From the NCBI GenBank assembly GCA_008933995.1, contig WARS01000029.1:22380879-22444878 (forward strand): DNA of 64,000 nucleotides, in the 5' to 3' direction. The stretch comes from Datnioides undecimradiatus. Taxonomy: Eukaryota > Chordata > Actinopteri > Lobotiformes > Datnioididae. Positions 12,858-25,810 of this stretch are shown here, in pieces. Position numbers and translations under genes: made by a program. The notes below the pieces were generated by a model. That model saw nothing but the letters and a program-made list of their open reading frames with translations. It was not told the DNA's origin and did no database searches. Positions within the stretch are counted from its first letter, which is position 1. Each line of letters starts with the position of its first letter.

Positions 12858-13048
12858 GGAGTTTGGCCGCTGGAAGGTGAACAGCTTGGCCCTGGAGAGA
12901 CAAGAGAACAATGGCTTTTCCTTGCCGCTGGACCCCGAGTTCCTCCAGACCATTAGGCAGCTGGGCAGGAGGCCCAGTCTCGGCGCCATCACTGACAACA
13001 TTATCAGAAAATACGGAACCCACTTCCTGCTCTCCGCTACACTGGGAG
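12858..13048 (+). CDS. brinp3: BRINP family protein, coding exon A (MACPF core)
   Basis: First BRINP exon visible. It follows an acceptor CAG at 12855-12857 and ends at a GTAACT donor (13049). The first base completes an arginine codon begun in an upstream exon; 63 full codons follow, then one base of a glycine codon. The product starts EFGRWKVNSLALER and reaches the membrane-attack-complex/perforin signature YGTHF at visible residues 52-56, then LLSATLGG. The family is known: BRINP proteins are neural, secreted or ER-lumenal glycoproteins with a MACPF domain, reported to affect cell-cycle progression; they are not established pore formers. BRINP3 is preferred to BRINP1, whose C-terminus differs strongly; BRINP2 remains the main alternative. 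Signal peptide and start codon lie outside the window. Confidence 0.93.
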
Positions 13049-14740
13049 GTAACTAAAGTAGATGGGCTGTGCTCTTCTTTGATTCTATTGACTTACCTGT
13101 GCACCTGGGAGAAAGGAAGCATTCAGAGGTGAGGTTCTGGGCTTCCAGGTGGCCCAGCTCCAGGACGAACTCGTGGCCCTTTTCCGAAATTGGAAATCTT
13201 CTAGAAACCCTCTTGAGACCTCAGAAACTTTAACACTGTTTAAACTTTAGGAACCAGAGTCTACATTTAGCGGTGAAACAAACTATTCCGTGTTTGCTCA
13301 GTAGATCTTTAGACGTCTCCTTTCCAACATCTGCCTCAGAGCTGTGGTGAATCTGCATCAAGGAGCTACAGTTGGGTGGAAATCCAGAATACATACGTTC
13401 TCTAAATTAACCTTTGTTTCCAGTTTGAACACCTTTCTGGAACTGTTCACGTGGAAAGGACCAATGTATAAATACAACCAACGTGTCCTAAGTTGAGACC
13501 CTGCCATCCTTCATTTTGTCATTGTTACTGTTGACCATCAGGTGTCAAATGAAAAGACTAACGACGTAGACGTTAAACAACCTTCTTGTGCACACACAAC
13601 TCAGTATGCAGTAAAACACGGTCTCGGCTGTGACCGAGGGGCCGTTTGTGCTCGTTTAAATCTCGTATTCTCTGATTCGACATGTAAAATCTGTTTGACT
13701 TCACCGAGCCCTCTGTTTCCATTACAACAGATGTAAGTTAGCCGTACCCGAGTACAGTAATGCGCAGCAAAGCTCCCGTGGCTATCTGCTGCACAATCTC
13801 CTCCCCGACTCCTTTGCCGGCTCGTCTTCTCTTCATTATCTCTTGTGCATAAACTCCTAAAGTCACAGCGGACGCCAGATGTATTCAGTGTAGATTAGAA
13901 AAACAGCCCTGTGCATCAAGTGTTGGAAACAAAAAGAAAGAAGTCAAACAGTTAAAGCATTGCTTAATTTAACCTAAAGTATTGGATTTAGCGGGTAGTC
14001 AGCCGTGTAAAGCTGTTTTATGTACCATGTTTAAGAATCAAACAATCTTAGAATTAATAATATTAATTATTGGGCCACCCACAGTGTAAATGCTTACAGT
14101 GGTTCCCTTATTTCAACTGTGGTATCTTAAAAAAAAGACAAAACAAAGAGGATCGCTGCAGTAGAACTGGAAAATGATGCTGTATTGTATTATACAATCA
14201 CACTGCAATATTCCTGTTACATCATTTGTATTCACATTAAACAATCTCATTAAAGTTTTTTCCCCTCTCTGGTTCTTGTTAAGAGATTTTCAAGAATCAC
14301 TAATGGACAAAATGACTTGTTTAAACTGAGGTGTTTTTTTTTTTTTTTTCACACCACGGTGGAGACGTGTTAACCTTTATCCATCCCCAGCGGTAATGTA
14401 CTGTATCACACTGTTAGCTCTAATGTCTCTCCAAATTAAGACCGCATTCCCCATAAAACCCGATGCTGTCGGAAAGGATCCCTCCATCGATCTCTCACTC
14501 CTCCTGCCGTTCATCAATGCATTATCCTCTGAAAGCTTTGGCCCTGTTTGCGCCGAGAGACCTGCTCCATGATGCATCTCAATTTGTGCATCATGCTGCA
14601 GCTACAGACTTAGCGCCACATTTGACACAATGTTGATCACAGTGTAAAATTAGCGGAGGCATTATGTGAGTGTGCGTTCGTGGGGGGTGAGTCACTAATA
14701 AATTTTGTGTTTGTGCGTGTGTCTGTGTGTGCATTCACAG
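13049..14740 (+). other. BRINP intron between exons A and B (1692 nt)
   Basis: GT..AG intron, phase 1. Its interior shows no further exon. It contains a T16 run at 14334-14349, AT-rich stretches near 14040-14080 and 14220-14290, and ordinary complex sequence. The acceptor region is (T/G)-rich and ends CATTCACAG. Confidence 0.85.
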
Positions 14741-14925
14741 GGGAAGAGTCATTAATGATCTTTGTGGACAAGCGGAAGTTGACTCGGACGTCTGAAGTGA
14801 CTGAATCCAATGGCACAGCTGTGACTCTGGAAGCTCTGCACCAGCTGGCCGCCTCCTACTTTATAGACAGGGAGAGCACTCTGCACAAGCTGCACCACAT
14901 CCAGATCGCCTCCACTGCCATCAAG
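14741..14925 (+). CDS. brinp3: BRINP family protein, coding exon B (MACPF domain)
   Basis: The exon begins with two bases that complete the split glycine, then reads EESLMIFVDKRKLTRTSEV and continues to SYFIDRESTLHKLHHIQIA, ending STAIK exactly at the codon boundary before a GTAAAC donor. This covers visible residues 65-125 and continues the MACPF domain. GGEESL and HQLAASYFIDR are hallmark BRINP2/3 stretches, and IASTAIK matches BRINP3 better than BRINP2 as I remember them. One N-glycosylation sequon (NGT, residue 87) is present; the short segment around it is the variable linker of this exon. Frame and phase agree with both neighbours. Confidence 0.94.
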
Positions 14926-17900
14926 GTAAACGCTCGCTGCTCTCCGGGCCTTTTGTCGAACACAATGGCAAGTTAAAAAAATAATAAATAAAATAAAAAT
15001 CCGATACCCGTGGAGGTTTAAATTGCCCCCATTGTTTGATTTTTTTCATGTACGATTACAGCAATTTCATGAAGACATTGTTCAAATTCGATTCTGTTAC
15101 ATTGGATAAATGCAATCATTGTATTTTGAAAACATGGCAAGTGGTCTTGATTAGCTCACTCATGAGAGAATTAATGAAATCATGGCCAGCGCGGCGCGTT
15201 TGAATGGAAACCCTACAATCAGCAGGTTTAGCTCATTTTAATGAGGAGACTTGTTATTGCCAGCAGGGCCGGTTCTTTTCCGCCTCGGTGGATTCAGTCT
15301 CTTTTTTACTTGCAAACATTACAAACATTGATCTGTTTCACTGCACTGACCGACACGACCCTGGAGTATACATTAATATCGTACGATGGTAACAGGATGT
15401 TATCTTTATTATGAAAAGAACAGAAAAATCCACACTGTTCGTTTTTTTAGTTTGAAGCTTTGGTCTGAGACAAACAGATATTTGTCCCATTTTCCTTTCT
15501 TTTGAACACAACATACAAAATCTATTCTGTGCAACAGCTGTTTTGCTTTTTTTTCATTATTATTATTATTTTTTTTTTTAGATATTAATGATGCATGTGC
15601 TCCCCTCTGGGGCATAAGTATTGGAACAAATTAAGACACTCTACAGTGGTCACTACTTGCCAAGTACTTACCACTTACTACCAATTACTGTGCGCAGCTT
15701 ACGACCCATCAATAGGCTCTCAGTGGGATACTCTGGCCTGCTTCAGATGCAGAATATCGTTATACTGCAGATTATTAAACCATATTTTAAAGCGTGTAAA
15801 GGAAATTCAGTCCTTGGTTGACAAAATTAGAACCTCATTTGCAGACTGGACCTTCAATATGGGCTGATAAACTCAAATACTTTTACCATTTTTTTAATTA
15901 ATGACCCACTCATTGAGGATGCACTTAAAGACCTCACATAATGTTCTCGCTGAAAACCCAGTGGCAGCAGTTTATGGGTTACCCCCGGTCAGGAGCAGAA
16001 CTCCTCCAACTAAAACCTTAAGAGAACATTAACCAGAGAAACCTCGAAGGAACATCTCTCTCTCTCTGTTTCCACTCCTCGTGCTAAGCTAAATTAACTG
16101 GCTGCTTCGTATTTACCCAACAGATACGACGGTGGCATCAAGTATTTCATCTAATGCTCAGAAAAACAGCATATAAGCATATTTCCCAACCTCTCAAACG
16201 ATTTATAATAAAAAATATTAGTCTGCTAATTAATTAAATTTGAAGGCGACGAGCAGTCGTGCTTACAGATTACACTTTTAATGTTGTCTTCAGTTTATTT
16301 TGTTATGTTGAGACAATAAGCAGCGTTTCCAAGGTAATAAACCTGCATCTGCATCACTGTAACCCAGCCAATGATAAAGTAGTGCATGCATTAGGAGTCA
16401 TGCATGAAAATATGGGAGTAGTAGCATCTTTTATTGATGCAGTTTATCGATGGGTGGCAACTGGCTACTTGAGGGCTGATCTACGCCGTTACGCCTTGAT
16501 TGATCTGCAGTCCGATCGATACCGGATACTCTCTGATCTGACATTTAAGCTTAAACCGGGAGCTACAGATGATCCTGATGTCCGATGAGTTGTTGCGTTT
16601 ACCTTTTCATGGGGATGGTGTCTCAACGTGACATCGGTTTTCCGTGATAAGTCCCTGACATTAAAGGACAAAGTGCCTACTGCGAACCACGGCTTTAAAA
16701 GTCCACCTGCTTTTGTATCAGATGCGGCGTTTAACGCCGGTTTGGGCTCTGACACGAAAAACTAACACTGACTGTCGGTTCGGACCCCGAAAGGTCGGGG
16801 ACGGAACACAAACAGCGGTCTCTTACGTTTAAACCCTATTGTTTTGTTGACCCATCCATCCGCCTCGACCTCCTCCCACTGCGGACTATGTCCTCCTTTG
16901 TTCTCAACAGCCTGATCATAATTCATGTGGTGGCTGGAGGGGTTTTGTCACTTGAATGTAAACATACAGTATGTTGTTTCGGGGCATCTCTGGCTTGCAG
17001 ATGGGATTTTCTGGTGTGGTGCAGCCAGCTTCCCTCCTTGTAAGCCGAGTAGCTTTCACTGCACAGTCAGGTTTTAGTTGTTTCTGTCAGCTCAGGTACG
17101 TTCAGTTGAGGACTGAGATTTACTGAGATTTGCATTTCTTTCAGCAACAATTTAAAAGTGGCTATATGGTCAAAGGGGGCTGCTAGGGTGCTAGGTCATG
17201 CATGAAACCATCATCTAACACCCCGTCATCCCATGCACTGTAATCAAAGGGCAGCTTCAGTCTGCAAACGTCATTTACGTTACTGAGTGATGCAGTTGGC
17301 GTTCTTTATTTAGCCAGCTAATTAAAAAGACATATTCTTCCTGCCAGCCTTACGTCGCTTGCATTTTGGTGTGACAGTGGAGTGAACATGCTCGCATGCA
17401 CGCTCACTGAGCGAATGAGCCTTTGACCAAGGGAAGAGATGATCCGAGCAGTATTGTTAGCTTCCCTCCCTGCTCTTTCATGTGTGTATTCACAGGCTCT
17501 TATAAGGAACAGTATGCTATGCATATCAAGATATACTTGAGATGTAAATATCACCTTGCATCCTTTACTGCTTAATGCCTTCGGGGTGTGTTCATTCATC
17601 ACTCTGTCAGTTCTTATCAAGAAGAATGAATTGAACCGGCTGAGTTTGCCCTTCGCGCCGCAGACTGAATTCTCGATGCTTTCCGAGGAATCTGTCTCCT
17701 CGCGTGGCTTTAATGTGTTTACACTCTCCCGTGGTAAACAACAGATTAACGTCACGCAATGTGGGTAATATCAGCAACCTGTGAAAACACCCATCTGAGA
17801 CAATGTCAGCTTCTTTTGTCTGTCCGTCACGTGCTGCGGGCTGCGATTACACCTGCCTCTGCAGCGGTAGTCCTGTGACTCGGTGTACCACACCTGAACT

Positions 17901-18804
17901 CATCAGATCGTTACTTATTACTCTCTGCACTCATTTAGACCTTTGACAGGGCCGTTGTGCCGCTGTTTGAATGCTGTGTCTTTGTCCATGAAAGAAAGCT
18001 CGCACCTATTCAAGTACAATATGTAAAGAAACATATACTGACTGCAATCACAACATGTAACACTAAGGAGAAAGAGGCCACGGTGAATTATAAACATGCA
18101 CGTTTCATCTTGAACTTGAATTTCAGTATATGACCCAAGAAAGGTCACAGGCTTTGAAAACAGATACTAAGGAACCAGTTTTGATTCAGTGCAGCCTCAT
18201 TTATCTTTGTCCTGGGAAAGCTGTGCATCTCCAAAGCACCAGGGCTGTTTCTGACCATGCATTTTATCACATGAACCGGTTTTCAAGCTGCTAATTTAGC
18301 TTAAGAAACAGGATATTTGTCTCGGATAAGCCTCTGTCTATATGTCCGACATACGGGCATGTATGGTTTCAATATTAGTCAGAGCATTGTTATGTAGCAC
18401 ACGGGACCATAAATGTTTGTCCGTTTAATGTCGGAAACCTTTGAAAATGTCTGTAGTGTCACAGGAGCCAGGGCCAATTTATTCAAATAGCTTGTCTTCC
18501 CCGACCAACAGACCACATCACATAACGTTAAATCAGAAAAGTACAGCCTCGCGTCGCAAAAGCAGGGACCGGCATGTTCATGTATCTGTGACTGATGATT
18601 TAAAGGATGCAAATAAATGATTAATAGAGGAATTGAACTGTTTTTCACTTCGTGCATGAATTGTTTTTGCTCTAGTGTTAGCATTAGTCATGTTTTAAGG
18701 TCCACCTACCAAGGAAAGCACATGGTCGATGGGCAGCGTGAAGGATTTCTGTTTTTTTCCAAGTCTGCAAAGATTTTGGTCTTACTTGAAACACGTGTTT
18801 CTGA

Positions 18805-18960
18805 GGCGTCGTGAATACCGCATCGGGCCGCGCTCCGGTGAGATGTTTCGCGGGGCAGCTCCGATTTCACGCGCCCGTTTCAGATTTTCAATTTCCCAAG
18901 TCGCGAGCGGGGGTTGAAGCAGCGCGGGGGCTGCTCTCCCGCAGGTTATCCCGTGATGAT
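18805..18960. promoter_or_regulatory. CpG-dense patch inside the long intron
   Basis: Roughly twenty CpG dinucleotides occur in about 155 bases, including GGGCCGCGCTCCGG, TTTCGCGGGG and GTCGCGAGCGGGGG, against a CpG-poor background. It may be a small CpG island, an alternative promoter or enhancer, or the remains of an inserted GC-rich repeat. No exon is visible next to it. Confidence 0.35.
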
Positions 18961-20900
18961 CTGTGACGCAAGCTCGCAATTTCCTATTAATTCGCACGCC
19001 TAGATGGTGCTGGGTTATCGTTGGAGATGTTAGGTAGGGGGGCGTCACTCGTTATATGAGCATGAAAACCAAGATTAAGCAGTCTCTCAGACAGGACTCC
19101 TTTGGAAAAGCAGAAACGTCAGAGCCTATCTCCTTCATTCTGACTCTGTGGCTGCAGCTAAAAAACTAAACTGCCTGCCTTTTTCTGAGCCCGGGCCCAT
19201 TTTTCATTGACTTGTCCTTAGCGATGCTCCACTACAGAGTCCATCAGAGATAAAACTGTACATTCTCTAAAGTGAATTGGCAAGTGGACGTCGAGCTGAT
19301 TTGGCAGCCGCCACTGAACCAAAGTGCTGCTAAAAACCCCTCTGATTGAGACGAATGGAGAAAGAGACCTCGGGGGTGCATTTGTTTGTGAGGCGTTTTC
19401 AGGTGACTGATGTAAAATATTCACGGCGTCAGCAGCCTTTAATTCTGAACATGGGTTTTTACCTCACCCCGATGAAGACGGATGCCAAAACAAAGCTGCC
19501 TTTAAGAAGAGCACCGGTCCCCTGGTTTCAAGAGATAACATATTTTAAATGGTGGAAATGCCTGGCCCCCGCAGGCCTGGAGGACTGAACGCAGCGGCGC
19601 TGGAAAATAATCAAAGACGGGGAAAATGAGATAGGAGTGTGGGAAAAAATGGCTCTGCTGTTACATAGTGTGATGAATCAGCCCTTCCATTTCAGTAATT
19701 TCCTTTGAGAGCCTCCGTCATTTGTCAAACATTTTTGTGGTACGAGTTAAGGTGTCATACGCGACCGAGCCGAGGAGATGAGACGAGGACAGACGGGCCT
19801 TATTTAGCGGGCCTTTTAGCCCAGGATCAAGGTGCGGCAGGTACACAGGAAACGCTGCATCAATCAACGCGCTTACCTTTTGATTTGCGGCCCGGGCGCC
19901 TCCGCATTGAAGATTCATTAAACCAAAGTCGGGTGGAGAATATCACTGACGGGGAGGAGAAGCGATAAGGAATGTTTGACCCAATTTGCCTGCGCGGGCC
20001 TTGAGCGTTCAGTCAGTCGTGCGGCGTGACGCTTCATTTGTCGGGAGCAGAAGGAGAAACACAAGATCCGGAGCTTCAGAAATCAGATAACGGCTGCTGA
20101 GGAACGGCTGCGGAGAACACGGCTCCCTGAGTTTTGTTTTTTTTTGGGGGGGGGGGCAGTTTTGATGGCAGGATAAACAAAACAAAACCAAAAAAGAAAA
20201 AAAAAAATAAATCCCCGGTTATCACGGATGAATAATTCATCAGGGCCAGACTTTTATTTAGCATCTTCATCATGCAGAGAGGAGCACAAATGTTCTGCTT
20301 CTGCGCCTTCGACCCCTTTAACCTTTAACGAGACCCATTCCTTCCTTGATGCGCTTCAGGTGACGACCTGATGGGGGGGGCGGCTTCTGGCTTCACTCTC
20401 TTCCTGTCCGACTTCCTGTGTGAACGTTTTAAAGAATCCCACCTCCCCCAGCTCCACCTTTTTAATCCGTCGCTGGTTAAAAGAAGCGAATATATAAAAA
20501 TAAATAAATACATGGAATCAAATTTGCCCCTCTTTTTCAAGTGACTGGTACTTCCTGTAAAAGAAAATAACTGTGTTTCCCTTAAAGAGACTCGGTGAAC
20601 GTAATGCCACATACAGTCTCACATTTCGCTCTCTTCTGAGGTTCCTCGCTGGTCCCCCGTGGCTCGGAGACGCTTCTTTTCTTTTTGAGGGCGCGCAGTA
20701 ATCTCATTCTGGTGCTATTTTCCTCCTCCACCCCCCTTTATTTTTTTGCCTTTGCTTATAGTTTATAAGCTTATCCCTCGCCGGTTGACATTAGAGTGTA
20801 AGCCAGCGCTGCAAAGTGGTCTTAAAATGTGCATTGAAATCCTCAAAGACTGAATAAACAGGCATAAACGTATCTCAGATGCAAATGTGGATCCTCGCAT

Positions 20901-20917
20901 TCACCGCGCCGCGGTGA
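20901..20917. repeat. Perfect 8-1-8 palindrome, CpG-rich
   Basis: TCACCGCG at 20901-20908 and CGCGGTGA at 20910-20917 are exact reverse complements around one central C. The sequence stands in an otherwise AT-rich neighbourhood. It could be a dimer binding site; no factor is assigned. Confidence 0.8.
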
Positions 20918-22495
20918 TTAAGCGAGCGACGACTTCTTGAAGGTGCGGCGAATGAGGCAATTCTGAAATGAGAGATGATTTTCATGAAACATTAATGCTA
21001 CCTTGTACTTTTTTTTTTTTCCAGAAAGCAGAAAGTGCAGCCATTTAAAGTCCATTGTTGCTCGGCGTGGCAACGCGAGCTCGCTAAGTGACGTTTTATG
21101 CTGTTTTAGTGGAATTATGCATCCGAGGGATCCGCGGCGGCGATGAATCTTCATCAGTGAAATGCTCTCACCTAACTGGGTCTTATAATAATATTAGAGC
21201 TTTACGTTTTTAAATTATGGATGTGCCCCAGAGCCGTCTCTATCAGCGGACCATGTTAACAGGCTGCCCTGCAGAGGCCCGGCACCAACAACGCGAAGCT
21301 ATCATCCATCTAAATACCGCGCGAGACAAACCGTGATCTGATTTGGATACTGCAGGTGTTTTAATAGCCGACGTGCAGCATCATTTCCTTTAATCACGCT
21401 CATTTCGTTCCATTTATTAGCTCAAATGTTCAGAGTGTGGTGACATGCTGCTTAGTCAAGTCGGAGGCAGGCGGGAATAATTCATTTTATTATTTTATAG
21501 CTTATTTCACGTGTCAGATTAATGAATTTGATTATGCGCGTTCTTGTTTTTCTTTCTATAATGCATCCTCAAACACAAACACTCTCATTTCCCCGTCAAG
21601 CCACATAAATAGCATTTGAAGTTGAAAGACATTAAAGGTCGGTGTGTGTGTGCACGCATGCGTGCGCGTAAACCTCTCCAGCGGGAGGACTGGGCCCCGA
21701 CAGTATCTCCCCCTCCGCTGTAGGAGCGGAGTAAAACTAGCAGCTGTGCAGCGTTCAATCCAGTTACGATGCCAAATGCTGGCTCTGCCTCTCACCTGCT
21801 CCGGAAAGTTGAAACGACATGTCCTGAACCGCGGCGCTTGTGCGCGGTGGGCCGCTGGGAGTGGAACTGTGTCAACTTTCCAAGCAGCAGCGTTTCCCTG
21901 AACGATGTGTCTGGCAGCCGGCGCAGCTACATTTTCACAGACAGAGTGTAATGCGGAGCTAAAAAGGATGCCTCCGGGGCTCACTTGGGAATGTTTGCTC
22001 GCTGCCTGCATATACAGACTGGTGACAATTAAAAGGAAGAAGCCAAATATAAATGAGAGGAGAAACATAACAAATGCAGGCGCCTCGGTGCAGGGCACGG
22101 GAGCACAGGAGGGCATTCAGTCATCAGACCTCACCTTCGGGAGCCTTAGACAGGGCTTTTTATCATTGAAACACTAAGGAATAAAACACTGAGGGTACTA
22201 TTTAAACAATCTACAGTTCATTGGTTTGATGTGCAAGTGCACTTAGGGTGTGTCTATCTCCACTCCTGCTGATTAAACAGTCCATAATCTGAGCACAAAG
22301 TCGGGCAGAACAGGGTTGTCCGCTCTCTCAGGCGTGTTTTGTTTTTAACATGAGCTAAACCAATTGGAGTGGACTGGAGTGTCCCATTCCCTGTAAGAGC
22401 CAGGTGCACCCTCTACTTTGGGAGAGTTCCCGTCCATCAGCGCAATCATCAACAACATCATCTGTCTCCGTATGAGCGAACGCACCCATTTGATT

Positions 22496-22518
22496 GAGGA
22501 GGAGGAGGAGGAGGAGGA
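22496..22518 (+). repeat. (GAG)n trinucleotide repeat
   Basis: About seven and a half uninterrupted GAG/GGA units, directly readable. Confidence 0.95.
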
Positions 22519-22837
22519 ACACTGCTACGTGTGACTCTATATGCACGTCTTACCTTCTGAATAATGCGCCCATTAAAACAGCAGGAGAGCAGCACACCGT
22601 CGTCTTTTGAGCAGCTCTTGTCGGTCAGCGGCACAACGGCCGAGCAAGATCGACGCCAACAACGGGCCTGACCACGACTCCTTTCGAAACCCGCCTGCAC
22701 AGTCGCTTCTTACACAACCTGAGCACGGGCCGTGCAAATGACAACTGCCTCGGTCACAATCCCTGTGCTTGCTGTGCCACTTCGCTCCGGCTGTGAGACA
22801 ACGCCCCAAATGAGAGGACGTCTTTGACGCTCCAGAG

Positions 22838-22849
22838 AGATCTAGATCT
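22838..22849. repeat. 12-bp perfect palindrome
   Basis: AGATCTAGATCT is its own reverse complement and consists of two overlapping AGATCT palindromes. It is short and may be chance. Confidence 0.7.
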
Positions 22850-25694
22850 AGGGAGACGGATGCCTTCCTGTGATGATCAGACACCTTCCCAAGAAACGTT
22901 GTGTTGATTTTCTCAGGAATTCGGCACCCATCTGAGATCGGCCCGCTGTAGTTTTCAGGCCTGTATGTAGATTCACACTTGTGAGGCTTATGCTAACTGA
23001 GCCTTTTTCACTTGCCAGCTTAAAAAGCTTGCTGGTTCAAGGATTCTGTGCACAATGGTGATTGGCAGAAGACAGACAGATACTGCAAGGGAGGAGGAGG
23101 AGGGGAAGAGAAAGACTTGAAAAGGGACAAAACTCGCAGGCTAATGGAAAACTGAACCACGCAGTGGCTTCTGAATGGCTGAACTTCTAATCTGAGCATC
23201 GGCTTATGAAAAACGATGATTTCGTTATTGCATAAAAAAACGTTTCCTGCTCTGCCACTGCAGACGCTCCAGCGCTTTTGCAGTTTGCGTACATTACGGC
23301 GCACTGAAAATCAGTGCGATCACTTATAATTCCACTCTGTTGCATTGTGATAAAGAACACACTCCGGTTACGACGGGGATATTTGTTTTCAGCCATATCA
23401 GTTAGCCCTGGAGACATTTAAGAAAAAAAAGATTTTAGGACTCTGCACATGGAATATGTTCAGGATTAAAGCATTCGAAAGGAGTGTTTAGACAGTAGGA
23501 AGACATCAAAAGGCGAGCCTGCGGGGCAAAGTGAAATTCATCGTGATAAGATAAACAAGTCACGTCCGCCGCATGTGTAAGCATCGCAAACTGCTTATTC
23601 TAGGAAAGCCTTTAAGTGCAATTAAATGTTCCATTAAATGCAGCTGTTAGTCATTTCCACACAGTCAGCACAATTATCTTGTAGTCAATTATGCCACATT
23701 AATAATTCCCCCACCAACAGATCCGTGTCATTTACATATCGCGTTTTTTGGACTCGCTCGTGTGTTTTCTGGCTTTCAGCAAACATCGCCCCACGAGGTC
23801 TCGACAAGAAAAAAGGTTTTTTTAATCTTTTTTTGGGGGGGTCGATTTCTAATAGAGAAGGCTGACTGTGCACACATGCTCTGCTCCGCTGGGCTCTTTT
23901 TTGCAGATGGTCTCATTGCTATGCATAGAAAAGCCATCTTTAGATTTGCATTTGGTCAATTTTCCCCCTTTAAGTTGGACATCTGTCTGCGTTGGAAATT
24001 AATCTGCGGATCCCTGCGGAGCCCGCTCCGGTTTTAATTAATTGTGTTAACACGTCAATAATAAAAAAAGAAGAACGTTAGTCGGTTGCTCTCCCTCTCT
24101 CCTGCACTCTCAACCCGACTGTCCCCGCATGAAATGATGACATCTTATTCCAAAAAGTCACTGTAAACTGAAGAGCATGGCATTTTTTAAGAAGGAGACT
24201 TTCTGCATATCCCGCACTCAGTTTTTACTCATCCTCATTTCTCTCTATTGCGTTTTCCCATTGACCTTGCAGTCGTCAAAAGTAGACGTCAAAAGAAAAA
24301 CAACTTTTCCGCCCAGAGCGGCAAAAGTCTTCCTCTCCCTCGTTCCTCCTGGCTGGAAAGCACAGTCGCTGTCATTAATCTGGCGAGGAGATGTTGCTAC
24401 TTTTATTGGACCTTTGGGAAAATATTAAAAGAAGACACCGTCATGGTGTTTGGCAATAATTCGCAAGTGACAGCGGAAGGAGATGGATTTCCCTTCAGGT
24501 TGGCAGTTTATCTTTGCTGCCCGTGGAGCTTGAATATACGCGTGCTCTAAATCAGGCTTTTGTCAGGGATGATTGAGCCGAGATTGTGAACAATCTAGCC
24601 ACGAGCTCAAAGGGGAGCAGAGATCCCGCCGTGTTGTTTTGTGTCAGTCGGCGTATTGTCAGCACAAATCTGCCGTTACGTCTTTGAGCCTCGGATATAG
24701 CGGCGTCTTTCGAGACTCGCGGCGAAAGTTGTTAGATCTTTTTCCGCCCGTCTCAGAAGGTGATCTGTTTCGGTTCCCGCGACCAGGTTTTCACCCAACT
24801 CCCTTTTTTTGTATCGTATTCATGCAGCATGTCATTGTCTAATCTGTAAAAAATCATCTTTTATCCGAAATCGGTCAATGTTTTGCTCAATTTGGTTGAG
24901 TTGTCGCACTTGGGGCAGTTATAAGGTTTGTTAGCACGTGTCATTCCCTAAATATGTAACCTTCAAAAAGGGGAAAGTCTCTGTTTCCACGGTCTTACAT
25001 GAAGTCGTATGGTATTAAGTGCACTCGTGGTCTATTGTGAGTGGGCTAGCCTGCATGAAAACCATCATGCACACCGAGTACAGTTAGAAGTAAGCTCCTC
25101 AAATGTTTAACTCTCCAACCGTGGAGTGGACACGGAGCCCGGGCTGTTCGGTTTAAGCCCGGACCACTTTACCTCTGCACGGCAGCATTTTAAAAACCGC
25201 AGGTTGGGTCTGAAACATGTCGTTCCTCAAGGTTTTGAGGTATTTTGTTGTTTTTAGGACATCTCTCTGCAGAATCCGTGTTGCAGTTTGTTGGGTTTGG
25301 CTTAAAGACACATGTTAAAACAGGGCGAAGCTGACTTGACTTGGGTTCCACGTGGGACACAAACCACGGTCCAGTGGTCATTTGAGGCATCCATCCACCA
25401 CATCCTGCTCCATCAACAGACCTTCTTGCTTGTAGACATTGTCCTTGGACGTGTCTACCTTCTAAAGTTGTGTTATCGGTACGCTGATTGAAACCTGCTT
25501 GTCCCATAATGCGTTGGCTGCAGAAAATTGAAGCATCCTCCGTGGAAAGACTCGATTTCTTTGTGTTATTGTATTCAGTCGGCCCACATATTGACTCACA
25601 GCATTTAAATTTAGAATGAATGTAAATATAGAATTTGTTCTGGAGTCAAACCAGCGGAGAGCGAGCAGCGACTTTTAATAGCTCACCCAACTGG

Positions 25695-25810
25695 TGATAG
25701 ACGACACAAACGCGTTCGCGCTCGATCCGTTATTTTCGCCCGAACCGCTTCAAGAGCCTTGTTTTGTCGCGCGGAGTCGTTTTCTTCCTCGCACACGGGA
25801 CGTGCTTTTA
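25695..25810. promoter_or_regulatory. CpG-dense patch inside the long intron
   Basis: CpG is frequent over about 115 bases (for example AACGCGTTCGCGCTCG and GTCGCGCGGAGTCG). No associated exon was found; function unknown. Confidence 0.3.

Noticed and set aside
12858-14925. MACPF domain taken as a pore-forming toxin
   Set aside because: The whole product is a BRINP protein, a neural glycoprotein family with no established pore-forming role.
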